Below, piece by piece: positions 18,796 to 26,948 of a DNA stretch of 64,000 nt. The notes beneath the pieces were generated by a model, which made no database searches, was not told the DNA's origin, and worked only from the letters and a program-made list of their open reading frames with translations. Within the stretch, counting starts at the first letter, position 1. Each line of letters starts with the position of its first letter. Made by a program: the position numbers and the translations under genes. The DNA comes from Acinetobacter halotolerans (GTDB lineage Bacteria > Pseudomonadota > Gammaproteobacteria > Pseudomonadales > Moraxellaceae), in contig NZ_SGIM01000009.1 of NCBI RefSeq assembly GCF_004208515.1, positions 1 to 64,000 of the forward strand, given 5' to 3'.

Positions 18796-19542
18796 TTAAC
18801 TTTGCGCATCAATACTTTGGCCATTCATCTCTAAACTATCATCGCCCATCAAATAAAGATAAGCAGGCATGATGCTATCAGGTGTTGGCAATACTTTAGG
18901 ATCTTCATCTGGATATGCTTTAGCGCGCATTGCGGTACGCGTTCCACCTGGATTGATGCAATTAAAGCGAATATTTGGATAACTGTTTTCTAAAGCAAAA
19001 ATTTTGCTCATGGCTTCAGTCGCGATTTTAGAAACTGAATAAGCACCCCACAAGGCACGTGCTTCACGGCCCACACCAGAACTGGTAAAGATCACAGAAG
19101 CATTTTCAGATTTTTCGAGTAAAGGTAGCAATGCTTGAGTCATAGCAAAGGGTGCACGTAAATTCACCGCCATCACATCATCCCAAACATCTACAGGATA
19201 ATTTGCCAGCTCAACCCGATCGCCCAACATACCAGCATTATGCAAAATACCATCTAAACGTCCGAATTGTTGTTGTAGCGTATCAACTAAAAGCTCATAG
19301 TCATGGCTAGACGCTGTTGAAAGTTGCAAAGGCAAAATAGCAGGTTGTGGAGCGCCTAATCCCTCGATTTCATCATAGATGACTTCGAGTTTATTGAGGG
19401 TTCGGCCATGCAATACAACTGTTGCGCCGTGCAGGGCATAACTCATCGCAGCAGCTCGACCAATACCATCACCCGCACCAGTAATGAGGATGATACGATC
19501 TTTAAGTAAATCTGGACGAGGTTGATATTCTGAATATTTCAT
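18796..19542 (-). CDS. yciK: YciK-type short-chain dehydrogenase
   Basis: A 248-residue SDR oxidoreductase with the cofactor motif TGAGDGIG at about residues 21-28, NAG near residue 102, and the catalytic Ser/Tyr-x3-Lys set in FTSSG and YSVSK. It resembles E. coli YciK and the Pseudomonas gene next to mupP. The physiological substrate is not established. It is the last gene of ubiG-mupP-yciK, 27 bases after mupP. Confidence 0.88.
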   Translation of the reverse strand: MKYSEYQPRPDLLKDRIILITGAGDGIGRAAAMSYALHGATVVLHGRTLNKLEVIYDEIEGLGAPQPAILPLQLSTASSHDYELLVDTLQQQFGRLDGILHNAGMLGDRVELANYPVDVWDDVMAVNLRAPFAMTQALLPLLEKSENASVIFTSSGVGREARALWGAYSVSKIATEAMSKIFALENSYPNIRFNCINPGGTRTAMRAKAYPDEDPKVLPTPDSIMPAYLYLMGDDSLEMNGQSIDAQS

Positions 19543-19569
19543 TGTTATGCCTCCTGTTATCTTGCTTAT

Positions 19570-20268
19570 TTAACTAATCATACCCTGATTTTCTGACAAC
19601 ACCGTGATTTTCTGTTTGAGTAGTTGATGAAGTTCAGGGACGGTTTGAATAACTGCATCTGCTTGCCAAGCGGCGAGATCATCTCGTGATTCGACTGGTA
19701 AATAACCATAGGCAGCTAAGATGGTATACATGTCTGCGTTGCGACCTGCGTCTATATCACGTGGATGATCACCAACATAAATAATGTCTTTCGCATCGAG
19801 CTGGAGCTGCTTTGCTGCTAAATACATCGGTTCAGGATCAGGCTTCGTTTTACTGACATCTTCGGGACAAACCAGCACCGCACAACGCTCTGTCAGCTGT
19901 AAGGCAGCAAGCAGTAATTCACTTAAGCCACGGGGTTTATTGGTCACTATGCCCCACGGAATCTGATGTGCTTCCAGTTCTTCTAATAAAGGATACATGC
20001 CTTCAAACAGATTGGTATCAACCACGATATTTTCGCCGTAAACATCTAAAAAGCGTTGGCGGTGTGCGAGAAATACGGGATCAGTAATATCCAATTCTGG
20101 ATAAACCAATTTCACCATGGCACGCGCCCCCTCAGAAACCTGAGTGCGAATGGTTTCAGGGTCTACAACTGGACGTTGTTCATCCCGACACATCTGCTGA
20201 ATAATACGAATAAAGTCCGCAGCCGTGTCAATCAGCGTACCATCAAGATCAAATAAAACAGCTTTCAT
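19570..20268 (-). CDS. mupP: N-acetylmuramic acid 6-phosphate phosphatase (HAD hydrolase)
   Basis: A 232-residue HAD-superfamily phosphatase. The nucleophile motif DLDGTLIDT is at residues 7-15, TNKP serves as motif II, and KPDP...VGDHPRDIDAGRNA gives motifs III and IV. It looks like a phosphoglycolate phosphatase, but the position between ubiG and yciK is that of Pseudomonas MupP, which dephosphorylates MurNAc-6-phosphate in the AmgK-MurU peptidoglycan recycling route. The start overlaps the ubiG stop as TAATG. The function is inferred from synteny; Gph is the alternative. Confidence 0.82.
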   Translation of the reverse strand: MKAVLFDLDGTLIDTAADFIRIIQQMCRDEQRPVVDPETIRTQVSEGARAMVKLVYPELDITDPVFLAHRQRFLDVYGENIVVDTNLFEGMYPLLEELEAHQIPWGIVTNKPRGLSELLLAALQLTERCAVLVCPEDVSKTKPDPEPMYLAAKQLQLDAKDIIYVGDHPRDIDAGRNADMYTILAAYGYLPVESRDDLAAWQADAVIQTVPELHQLLKQKITVLSENQGMIS

Positions 20269-20981
20269 TACGCACCTGTATTCGTGGTGTGAACCATGTA
20301 GTTGACGTCAACATTCGGCGCTAACCAATAATGTTTGGTGATCGGGTTGTAATGTAAGCCGGTCATCTCTTTAAGGCTTAGACCTGCATTACGAATATCA
20401 TGTGCCATTTCTGATGGACGAATGAATTTATGATAGTCGTGGGTGCCTTTAGGCAATAAACGTAACACATATTCCGCGCCAATAATCGCGAATAAATAGG
20501 ATTTTGGATTACGGTTAATGGTGGAGAAGAACACGTGTCCACCAGGTTTGACCAGTGTTTGACAGGCTTTTACGATAGACGCTGGATCTGGTACGTGCTC
20601 CATCATTTCCATGCAAGTGACCACATCGTATTGACCTGCTTGTTCTTGTGCCAATTGTTCTACCGGAATTTGACGATATTCAATGTTTTGCACATTGTCT
20701 TGTTGGGCATGTAAGCGACCAACAGCAAGTGGCGCTTCACCCATATCAATACCTAATACATCTGCACCACGACGCGCCATGCTTTCTGCCAAGATGCCGC
20801 CCCCACAGCCGACATCAAGGACTTTCTTGCCGGCTAAGCCGCCAACGCGTTCATCAATCCAGTTAAGACGTAAAGGGTTGATTTGATGCAGTGGACGGAA
20901 CTCCGAATGTTGATCCCACCATTTGGCAGCCAATGCTTCAAATTTTGCGATTTCTTGCGGGTCAACATTCAATTGCGACAT
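20268..20981 (-). CDS. ubiG: Ubiquinone biosynthesis O-methyltransferase
   Basis: A SAM-dependent methyltransferase that makes both O-methylations of ubiquinone synthesis. The SAM-binding motif [18 protein letters not shown] is near residue 55, with the post-motifs [11 protein letters not shown] and [15 protein letters not shown]. Starting at 20981 gives 237 residues ([15 protein letters not shown]) with GAGGTGA upstream; the frame is open to 21005. It is first in an operon with mupP and yciK. Confidence 0.95.
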   Translation of the reverse strand: MSQLNVDPQEIAKFEALAAKWWDQHSEFRPLHQINPLRLNWIDERVGGLAGKKVLDVGCGGGILAESMARRGADVLGIDMGEAPLAVGRLHAQQDNVQNIEYRQIPVEQLAQEQAGQYDVVTCMEMMEHVPDPASIVKACQTLVKPGGHVFFSTINRNPKSYLFAIIGAEYVLRLLPKGTHDYHKFIRPSEMAHDIRNAGLSLKEMTGLHYNPITKHYWLAPNVDVNYMVHTTNTGA

Positions 20982-21150
20982 GGAGTCACCTCTATTTATT
21001 GGCATAATGATCTGACCCTAGTGTAGCGATTCTAGAAAAAAAAGCGATAAATCGAATAAAAAACTTCACAGAAGCAAAACGAATTGCTCGTGTTTGTTTT
21101 ATATTTAGCATATAAACTTACGAAAAATGCTTAGAGGAAAAGCAAAGGCA

Positions 21151-21771
21151 ATGAAAAAGTTAGTATTTGGTGTTTTAAGCACGGCTGTTATCTCATTTTC
21201 GATGAATGCAATGGCTGCAGATTTTGTGGCAGGCAAAGATTATACCGTGGTGGCAAATCCTGTTAAGACCGTAGCACCTGCTGGTCAACTCGAAGTGCGC
21301 GAATTTTTTTGGTACGGTTGTGGGCATTGTTTTAACCTTGAACCACACATGCAAACTTGGTTAAAGAAAATTCCAAAAGATGTTTATTTCCTGCGTACTC
21401 CAGCTGCTATGAATAAAGTATGGGAACAGGGTGCTCGCGGTTACTATGTGTCTGAAGCTTTAGGCGTGCGTAAGAAAACCCATATTCCACTTTTCCATGC
21501 CATCCATGACGGTGGTCAGCAGATTTTTGATCAAGCGTCTCAAGCAAAATTCTTTGCGCGTTATGGCGTGCCAGAACAGAAATTTAATAGCATGTTTAAC
21601 TCATTCCCGATTACTGCAAAAATCGCGGAGTCAAATAAATTGGCACAGCAATATCAGTTGACTGGTGTTCCTGCGGTGGTGGTGAACGGTAAGTATGTAG
21701 TACAAGGTGAAGATGCTAAAGTTACTCAAGTGGTTGATTATTTGTTAGAAAAAGAGCGTAAAGGTAAGTAA
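21151..21771 (+). CDS. dsbA: Thiol:disulfide interchange protein DsbA
   Basis: A periplasmic oxidant that introduces disulfides into exported proteins. It has a signal peptide ending AMA at about residue 22, a thioredoxin fold with the active site CGHC in FFWYGCGHCFNLEP, and the cis-proline loop TGVPAVVVNGKY. From the ATG at 21151 it has 206 residues; the open frame starts at 21127. It is monocistronic, divergent from ubiG and closed by a terminator. Confidence 0.95.
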   Translation: MKKLVFGVLSTAVISFSMNAMAADFVAGKDYTVVANPVKTVAPAGQLEVREFFWYGCGHCFNLEPHMQTWLKKIPKDVYFLRTPAAMNKVWEQGARGYYVSEALGVRKKTHIPLFHAIHDGGQQIFDQASQAKFFARYGVPEQKFNSMFNSFPITAKIAESNKLAQQYQLTGVPAVVVNGKYVVQGEDAKVTQVVDYLLEKERKGK

Positions 21772-21790
21772 ATTACCAATCCTTTAGGCT

Positions 21791-21820
21791 AAAAAAGGAC
21801 TGTATTAACAGTCCTTTTTT
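21791..21820. terminator. Bidirectional terminator between dsbA and a tetR gene
   Basis: Arms AAAAAAGGACTGT and ACAGTCCTTTTTT around a four-base loop, with T tracts on both strands, separating two convergent genes. Confidence 0.9.
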
Positions 21821-21825
21821 TGTAT

Positions 21826-22461
21826 TTATTGTTGTTCTTGTTGGAACGCAGTTAAATCAATTTGCACCGTTTGGGTCGGCAAAGACAAAGCCTGATTAAT
21901 ATATAGATTAATCAGTTTTTCGCGGGAACCGATCGAACGCTGGTAATAGCTCGAATTGAGTAAAAGCGCTGCACCATAAGTCAGTGACCAGATATAGGAC
22001 AAATAATCACGAATCGACATATCATAATTCAGTGATTTTAAATATTTCTCAGTCATGTCTTTGAGTGAAACAATACGTTGCTGACGAATTGCATACAGCT
22101 CATCAAAGAGATGCTTGAGCTTAGACTCCGTCATGGTCAAGTGTTCTTCTAGCTGATGCAGCAAAATAGTACGACTAGGGGCCATGAGATGATGCAACAT
22201 ATAGCGAGGCGCATATTCTTTGATATCAGTATGGTATTGGTCTGAAATTTTTAAAATTTCTTTTTCGTTTTGAATAATAAGTTCAAGTAATAACTCATTT
22301 TTACTTCTGAAATGCTTGTATAAGGTACCTTTGGCAATGTCCAATTCGGCAACCAGTTCATCGAGGGTCATTTCTTGGTTATTTTCTAATAATAACTTTT
22401 CAGCAACCTGTAAAATTTTTTCTTTACGAATTAAGAACTGAGTATGACGATCAGGATTCAT
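21826..22461 (-). CDS. TetR/AcrR-family regulator
   Basis: A 211-residue repressor with the N-terminal TetR helix-turn-helix MTLDELVAELDIAKGTLYKHFRSKNELLLELI at about residues 31-62 and a helical C-terminal ligand domain of unknown specificity. The ATG at 22461 follows GAGGAGCT. It lies beside the FabR/DesT-type regulator but is separated from it by 106 bases, and its targets are not evident. Confidence 0.85.
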   Translation of the reverse strand: MNPDRHTQFLIRKEKILQVAEKLLLENNQEMTLDELVAELDIAKGTLYKHFRSKNELLLELIIQNEKEILKISDQYHTDIKEYAPRYMLHHLMAPSRTILLHQLEEHLTMTESKLKHLFDELYAIRQQRIVSLKDMTEKYLKSLNYDMSIRDYLSYIWSLTYGAALLLNSSYYQRSIGSREKLINLYINQALSLPTQTVQIDLTAFQQEQQ

Positions 22462-22567
22462 GATGCTTTTAAGCTCCTCATAGTGTTCTAAACGGCATCG
22501 CGTTATTGTCTAATGCATCATAACGCTAAGCAATGCTTTTATATATCAAACTGTGGCGTCGATATGA

Positions 22568-23218
22568 TCAAGCGTTTTGTGGTTCCCAGTTAGAGATACC
22601 CCGGAACAACAACCGTACTTGAGTGGTTGCATTCTCAATAAACAAATTTTGTTGTTCTAATAAATCATCAATCGAAAATTGTTTAGGTAGATTGATCCAC
22701 GTCATCGCCCACGTAAAGGACATGTTGATCAAGATGGTTGAGAGTACTTGTAGATATTTGTCTTCTTTAATGTGCTTAAAGGTGTCGAGTTTGTATAAAT
22801 CAACCGCCAAATCTTCAATCAGAAATTCAATCTCGCGTGCGATAGCAATGCGTACCGTTTCAGAGCCACCCCAACGTTCTGCGATCATAAACTGCCATTG
22901 TTGTGGGCTATGGTTCACGGCTTGTACAAAAAGTTCGATGCTATTGCGAGTTTTGGCTGCGCCACTGTGTTGTAGGTAGCTTTGACCCAACTGATGAATC
23001 AAGCTCTTGAGATGTAATGACACCTGATCAACCAGCTCTTGCCCCAGTGCCTCCATATCTTGGAAATGACGATAAAAAGCGGTTGGTACTAAACCAACTT
23101 CGCGAGCAACTTCACGCAAACTAATACTACTAAATGAGCGCCCAGACGTGCTGAGATGGAGCGCCGCATCCAGTAGAGCCTGACGACTCTGTTGTTTTCG
23201 TTCATCTCTAATCGACAT
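22568..23218 (-). CDS. TetR-family regulator of unsaturated fatty acid synthesis, FabR/DesT type
   Basis: A 216-residue regulator with helix-turn-helix FSSISLREVAREVGLVPTAFYRHFQDMEALGQEL and the FabR/DesT hallmarks RDERKQQSRQALLDAAL, FMIAERWGGS and ILINMSFTWAMTWI. In Pseudomonas aeruginosa, DesT senses acyl-CoA saturation and controls the desCB desaturase operon. Here the divergent neighbour is an oxidoreductase-desaturase pair, and the intergenic region carries AGTGAACA-NN-TGTTCACT palindromes. That it represses this operon is a strong inference. Confidence 0.9.
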   Translation of the reverse strand: MSIRDERKQQSRQALLDAALHLSTSGRSFSSISLREVAREVGLVPTAFYRHFQDMEALGQELVDQVSLHLKSLIHQLGQSYLQHSGAAKTRNSIELFVQAVNHSPQQWQFMIAERWGGSETVRIAIAREIEFLIEDLAVDLYKLDTFKHIKEDKYLQVLSTILINMSFTWAMTWINLPKQFSIDDLLEQQNLFIENATTQVRLLFRGISNWEPQNA

Positions 23219-23422
23219 GAATAAGATCCATAAAATTTATACTATAGAGTCTAGCAAAAAAAATAGGTTTTTTTTAGTCTTAATCGGCTGCTAAATCAGA
23301 TAGATTCTTTGGCTTTTGAAATGAATGGCTTTGTTTTAACGGCTAAATGTGCTCCATGCCTTACTTATTTCTTCATTCTTTTTAATTATTTAAAAAAAAG
23401 TAGAAAAAATAATCAAAAAATT

Positions 23423-23497
23423 AGTGAACAAGTGTTGACTCAGTGAACACAAATAAATATAGTGTACACATGTTCACTATACGAACAGTTGTTCACT
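23423..23497 (+). promoter_or_regulatory. Array of four FabR/DesT-type operator boxes
   Basis: Boxes of 18 bp at 23423-23440, 23442-23459, 23461-23478 and 23480-23497 have exactly a 19-bp period. Box 1 is AGTGAACA AG TGTTGACT, box 3 is AGTGTACA CA TGTTCACT, and box 4 is TACGAACA GT TGTTCACT. Box 2 keeps only its left half, AGTGAACA. The motif resembles the DesT operator of Pseudomonas and, more loosely, the FabR site. The array ends 34 bases before the oxidoreductase start. The rest of the 313-base gap shows no gene. Confidence 0.8.
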
Positions 23498-23531
23498 CAA
23501 TATAAATAGCCAGATACAAAACGAGGAACTT

Positions 23532-24572
23532 ATGAGCGCACAGTTAAGCTATCAGCCACATTGGGTTAGAGAAGATTTCGTTGATTTTATCCTTGCAAAG
23601 GTTAACCCGATGTGGACTTTGCGCCGCATTATGGCAAAAATCGAAGCGATTGAGCCTATTGCAGATGAAATGATCAAGGTCACTTTAAGCACTAACAATA
23701 AATTTACAACCTATCAGCCTGGTCAATTTGTGATGGTGACGGTTCGTATTGATGGTGTGCAGCATCAACGAGCGTATAGCTTGGTAAGTTCACCAAGTCA
23801 CGACAAATTGGTGTTAGGTATCAAAAAACAAGGTTGTGTATCTAACTATTTAGCTAACAGCGCACGTGCTGGTGATGTGATTGAAATTACTCAGGCGATG
23901 GGCGAATTTACGCTAAAAGACTTTGATACAGAAGAAGGTAAACAACCGATTCTTTTGGTATCTGCGGGTAGTGGTATTACGCCGATTATTCCGATTGCGA
24001 AACAGGCATTAGCACGTTCAAATCAACCTGTGACGTTGATTTATTACTCACGTGATCCAGCGTTCCGTACTGAATTGGAAACACTGGCAGCAGAATATGC
24101 GCACTTTAACCTACATATTATTGTCGATAGTGCTGAACAACCTGCTTATTTTGATGAAGAAACTTTGGACCGTTTGTGTGCCGATGCTGTTCAACGTCAA
24201 ACTTATGTGTGTGCTGCTCCAGGTTTGATGAAAGCGACACGTCAAATCTGGACGAAACGTGGTTGGTTAGACCGTTTAACGCAAGAAAGCTTTTTGCCAG
24301 TGACGATGGATGTGGATGCTCAAATCCAACCAGTCAATTTCCGTCGCAGTATGCAAGAATTTGAAGGCCGTGGCAACCTGTTGGCCAGTGCTGAAGCTGC
24401 GGGTTTGAAACCATCTTTTGGTTGCCGTATGGGGATTTGTAATACCTGTGTTTGTACCAAGATCAGTGGTGCAGTGAAAAATCAACTTACAGGTGAAATC
24501 GATAACCAAAACAATGTGCAAATCAAGTTGTGTGTGAGTGAAGCAGTGAGTCCCGTTGAGATTGACCTTTAA
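23532..24572 (+). CDS. Ferredoxin-type oxidoreductase, electron donor to the desaturase
   Basis: A 346-residue flavoprotein with an FAD domain (RAYSLVSSP), an NAD(P)-binding domain (ILLVSAGSGITPIIPI) and a C-terminal plant-type [2Fe-2S] domain. The cluster cysteines are Cys298, Cys303, Cys306 and Cys334 (FGCRMGICNTC ... KLCVS). It matches the reductase next to Pseudomonas DesB, which passes electrons from NADPH to the fatty acyl desaturase. The gene is directly behind the operator array and 29 bases ahead of the desaturase, so the two are very likely one operon. Confidence 0.92.
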   Translation: MSAQLSYQPHWVREDFVDFILAKVNPMWTLRRIMAKIEAIEPIADEMIKVTLSTNNKFTTYQPGQFVMVTVRIDGVQHQRAYSLVSSPSHDKLVLGIKKQGCVSNYLANSARAGDVIEITQAMGEFTLKDFDTEEGKQPILLVSAGSGITPIIPIAKQALARSNQPVTLIYYSRDPAFRTELETLAAEYAHFNLHIIVDSAEQPAYFDEETLDRLCADAVQRQTYVCAAPGLMKATRQIWTKRGWLDRLTQESFLPVTMDVDAQIQPVNFRRSMQEFEGRGNLLASAEAAGLKPSFGCRMGICNTCVCTKISGAVKNQLTGEIDNQNNVQIKLCVSEAVSPVEIDL

Positions 24573-24601
24573 TTCATATTGACCAGATAGAGTATAATAT
24601 T

Positions 24602-25792
24602 ATGAACATGATGACAGTAAATCCGACTAAAACGATTCCTCCAATCAAATTTGGCAGTAACACAAGCCGTGCATTAACACCAGAAGAAGTACAAGAGTTT
24701 GGCCGTAAGATTGATGCCATCCGTACTGAAACAATGGCTAAAATTGGCAAAGAAGATTCTGATTATATCTATAAAGTACGTAACTTTGTACGCTACACCG
24801 AAATTGCATCACGTGGCATGTTGATGTTCGGTGGCTGGATTCCACCTGTTTGGTTGCTTGGTACAGCGATGTTGGGTGTGTCTAAGATCGTCGAAAACAT
24901 GGAATTGGGCCATAACGTGATGCACGGTCAGTTTGATTGGTTAAACGATCCATCGCTTAACGGTGCAACCTATGACTGGGATACGGTGTGTACCGGTGAA
25001 GACTGGAAATATACCCATAACTATAAGCATCATACTTATACCAATGTGTATGGCATGGATCATGACATTAGCGGTTATGGTGTGATGCGCATGAGCCGTG
25101 AGCAAGAGTGGGAACCACGCTTTTTGTTCAACGTGCCAATGGGATTGTTTTTATCGACGGGTTTTGAATGGCTATTGGCTTTGCAACGTCTAGAGATGGA
25201 AAAAGTGTTGTTTGATGGCACCAAAACCTGGAAAGAAGTATATGTAGAATCTAAAAATCTACGTAAAAAAATGCTACGTCAGTTTGGTAAAGATTATGTG
25301 TTGTTCCCAGTGATTGCAGGACCAATGTTCTTGCCAGTATTGGCTGGTAACTTTGTTGCTAACTTGATCCGTAACTACTGGGCATCGACCGTGATTTATT
25401 GTGGTCATTTCACAGAAGACTCTGAAATTATCACTGACAACATTGATAATGAAACCAAAGCAGAGTGGTACTTACGTCAGATTCGTGGTTCAGCAAACTT
25501 TACTGGCGGTAAAATCATGCATTTCTTGAGCGGTAACTTGAGCCATCAAATTGAACATCATTTGTTCCCTGATGTGCCTGCCAACCGTTATATCGAGATG
25601 GCACCTAAAGTACGTGAAGTCTGTGCAGAGTATGGTCAACAATACAATACTGCTCCCTTTGGATCTCAGATCGTGAGTGTGTATAAACGTCTGGCGGTTC
25701 ACTCATTGCCTGACAATGTGGTAGATCGTTTGGTGGCGACCAAACGTACCTTTACTGCTGCGGTGAAAGGCATGTTTGGTAAAGCTGCTTAA
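24602..25792 (+). CDS. Acyl-CoA / fatty acid delta-9 desaturase
   Basis: A 396-residue membrane di-iron desaturase (PF00487). The three histidine boxes are HNVMH (residues 104-108), HNYKHH (139-144) and HQIEHH (near 316-321), with hydrophobic segments between them. It would introduce double bases into exogenous or recycled saturated acyl chains, with the preceding oxidoreductase as electron donor. ATGs are also present at 24608 and 24611, and the ribosome binding site is weak for all. Confidence 0.9.
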   Translation: MNMMTVNPTKTIPPIKFGSNTSRALTPEEVQEFGRKIDAIRTETMAKIGKEDSDYIYKVRNFVRYTEIASRGMLMFGGWIPPVWLLGTAMLGVSKIVENMELGHNVMHGQFDWLNDPSLNGATYDWDTVCTGEDWKYTHNYKHHTYTNVYGMDHDISGYGVMRMSREQEWEPRFLFNVPMGLFLSTGFEWLLALQRLEMEKVLFDGTKTWKEVYVESKNLRKKMLRQFGKDYVLFPVIAGPMFLPVLAGNFVANLIRNYWASTVIYCGHFTEDSEIITDNIDNETKAEWYLRQIRGSANFTGGKIMHFLSGNLSHQIEHHLFPDVPANRYIEMAPKVREVCAEYGQQYNTAPFGSQIVSVYKRLAVHSLPDNVVDRLVATKRTFTAAVKGMFGKAA

Positions 25793-25863
25793 TCAAGATA
25801 GAGCATCGTTTGAGCCATAAAGCGGTGCTCGTCACCAATAAGTAAAAGGGAAAGTGCGTGTAA

Positions 25864-25891
25864 TTGAGATATACTATGGTGCAATTATATT
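25864..25891 (+). promoter_or_regulatory. Candidate sigma-70 promoter of rph
   Basis: TTGAGA at 25864-25869 and TATATT at 25886-25891 are separated by 16 bases and lie about 25 bases before the rph ATG. The assignment is by eye. Confidence 0.45.
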
Positions 25892-25916
25892 TGTGCCATC
25901 GTTTTAAGGAATCATT

Positions 25917-26633
25917 ATGCGTATTGACCAAAGAGCATTAGACCAATTACGTGAGGTAAAAATTACCCGTAATTATACCCGTTACGCAGAAGGTTCAGTT
26001 CTGGTTGAGTTTGGTCATACCAAAGTGTTGTGTACCGCCAGCATTGATAATTCGGTTCCACGCTTTTTAAAAGGAAAAGGACAGGGTTGGGTAACTGCAG
26101 AATATGGCATGTTACCGCGTTCAACCCATACCCGTAGTGATCGTGAAGCAGCGCGTGGGAAACAGTCGGGCCGTACTCAGGAAATCCAACGTCTGATTGG
26201 TCGTAGTCTCAGAGCGATGGTTGATCTGAAAAAACTCGGTGAAAATACCATTACGATCGACTGTGATGTGATCCAAGCTGATGGCGGTACACGTACTGCA
26301 GCGATTACAGGGGCAGCTGTGGCATTGGTTGATGCTATGAATGTGTTGTTAAGTAATAAAAAGATTAAACATGACCCGTTAAAAGGTTTAGTCGCAGCCA
26401 TCTCGGTAGGGATGTATCAAGACGAAGTTCACCTCGACTTGTGCTACGAAGAAGATTCAAATTGCCAAACTGATTTAAATGTGGTGATGACACAGGCGGG
26501 CGAATTTATTGAGATTCAAGGAACGGCAGAAGATAAACCGTTTACTCGCCAACAGTGTAATGACATGTTAGAGATTGCTGAAAAAGGAATCGCGGAATTG
26601 ATTCTGAAGCAACAGCAAGCACTCGGTTGGTAA
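25917..26633 (+). CDS. rph: Ribonuclease PH
   Basis: A 238-residue phosphorolytic 3'-5' exoribonuclease that trims tRNA 3' ends. The full family pattern is present: [63 protein letters not shown] and [19 protein letters not shown]. The active enzyme is a hexameric ring. The length is normal, and it is monocistronic with its own promoter and terminator. Confidence 0.97.
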   Translation: MRIDQRALDQLREVKITRNYTRYAEGSVLVEFGHTKVLCTASIDNSVPRFLKGKGQGWVTAEYGMLPRSTHTRSDREAARGKQSGRTQEIQRLIGRSLRAMVDLKKLGENTITIDCDVIQADGGTRTAAITGAAVALVDAMNVLLSNKKIKHDPLKGLVAAISVGMYQDEVHLDLCYEEDSNCQTDLNVVMTQAGEFIEIQGTAEDKPFTRQQCNDMLEIAEKGIAELILKQQQALGW

Positions 26634-26651
26634 GCTCCAGTTGATAGTGCG

Positions 26652-26685
26652 GGCGGTCTGTAAATTTTAGACCGCCTTTTTTTTT
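26652..26685 (+). terminator. Terminator of rph
   Basis: Arms GGCGGTCT and AGACCGCC around a nine-base loop, followed by nine Ts. Confidence 0.92.
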
Positions 26686-26780
26686 GTCCGGTTTTCTGTC
26701 ATCGAATTGCTATCAAAGGATCATCGTATTGTCATTGATATTGTATTGACTATCTGCACTGATATTTAACGGATAGTAAA

Positions 26781-26924
26781 ATGCGAAACGTCCTCTTAGC
26801 GTTACTCAGCAGTAGTTTTTTCTTATTAAGTGCTTGTAATGAAAGTGATAATGGCGATAACAATAATACCACGCCAAATCCAAAACCGCCGACCTCAAAC
26901 TGTACCATTCATTGTGCACCCTAA
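26781..26924 (+). CDS. Small lipoprotein upstream of phospholipase C
   Basis: A 47-residue ORF with an N-terminal hydrophobic signal and the lipobox LSAC (Cys19). A low-complexity Asn/Asp/Pro/Thr linker follows, ending in SNCTIHCAP with two further cysteines. It is 24 bases before the plc start and reads in the same direction, so the two are probably cotranscribed. The family is not recognised. The signal and lipobox make chance unlikely, but no strong ribosome binding site is seen. Confidence 0.65.
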   Translation: MRNVLLALLSSSFFLLSACNESDNGDNNNTTPNPKPPTSNCTIHCAP

Positions 26925-26948
26925 ATAATAAGAATAAGGAAATAATTA

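Noticed and set aside
25801..25830. Hairpin GAGCATCG/CGGTGCTC after the desaturase gene
   Set aside because: No T tract follows and the stem has a mismatch pair; not enough for an intrinsic terminator.
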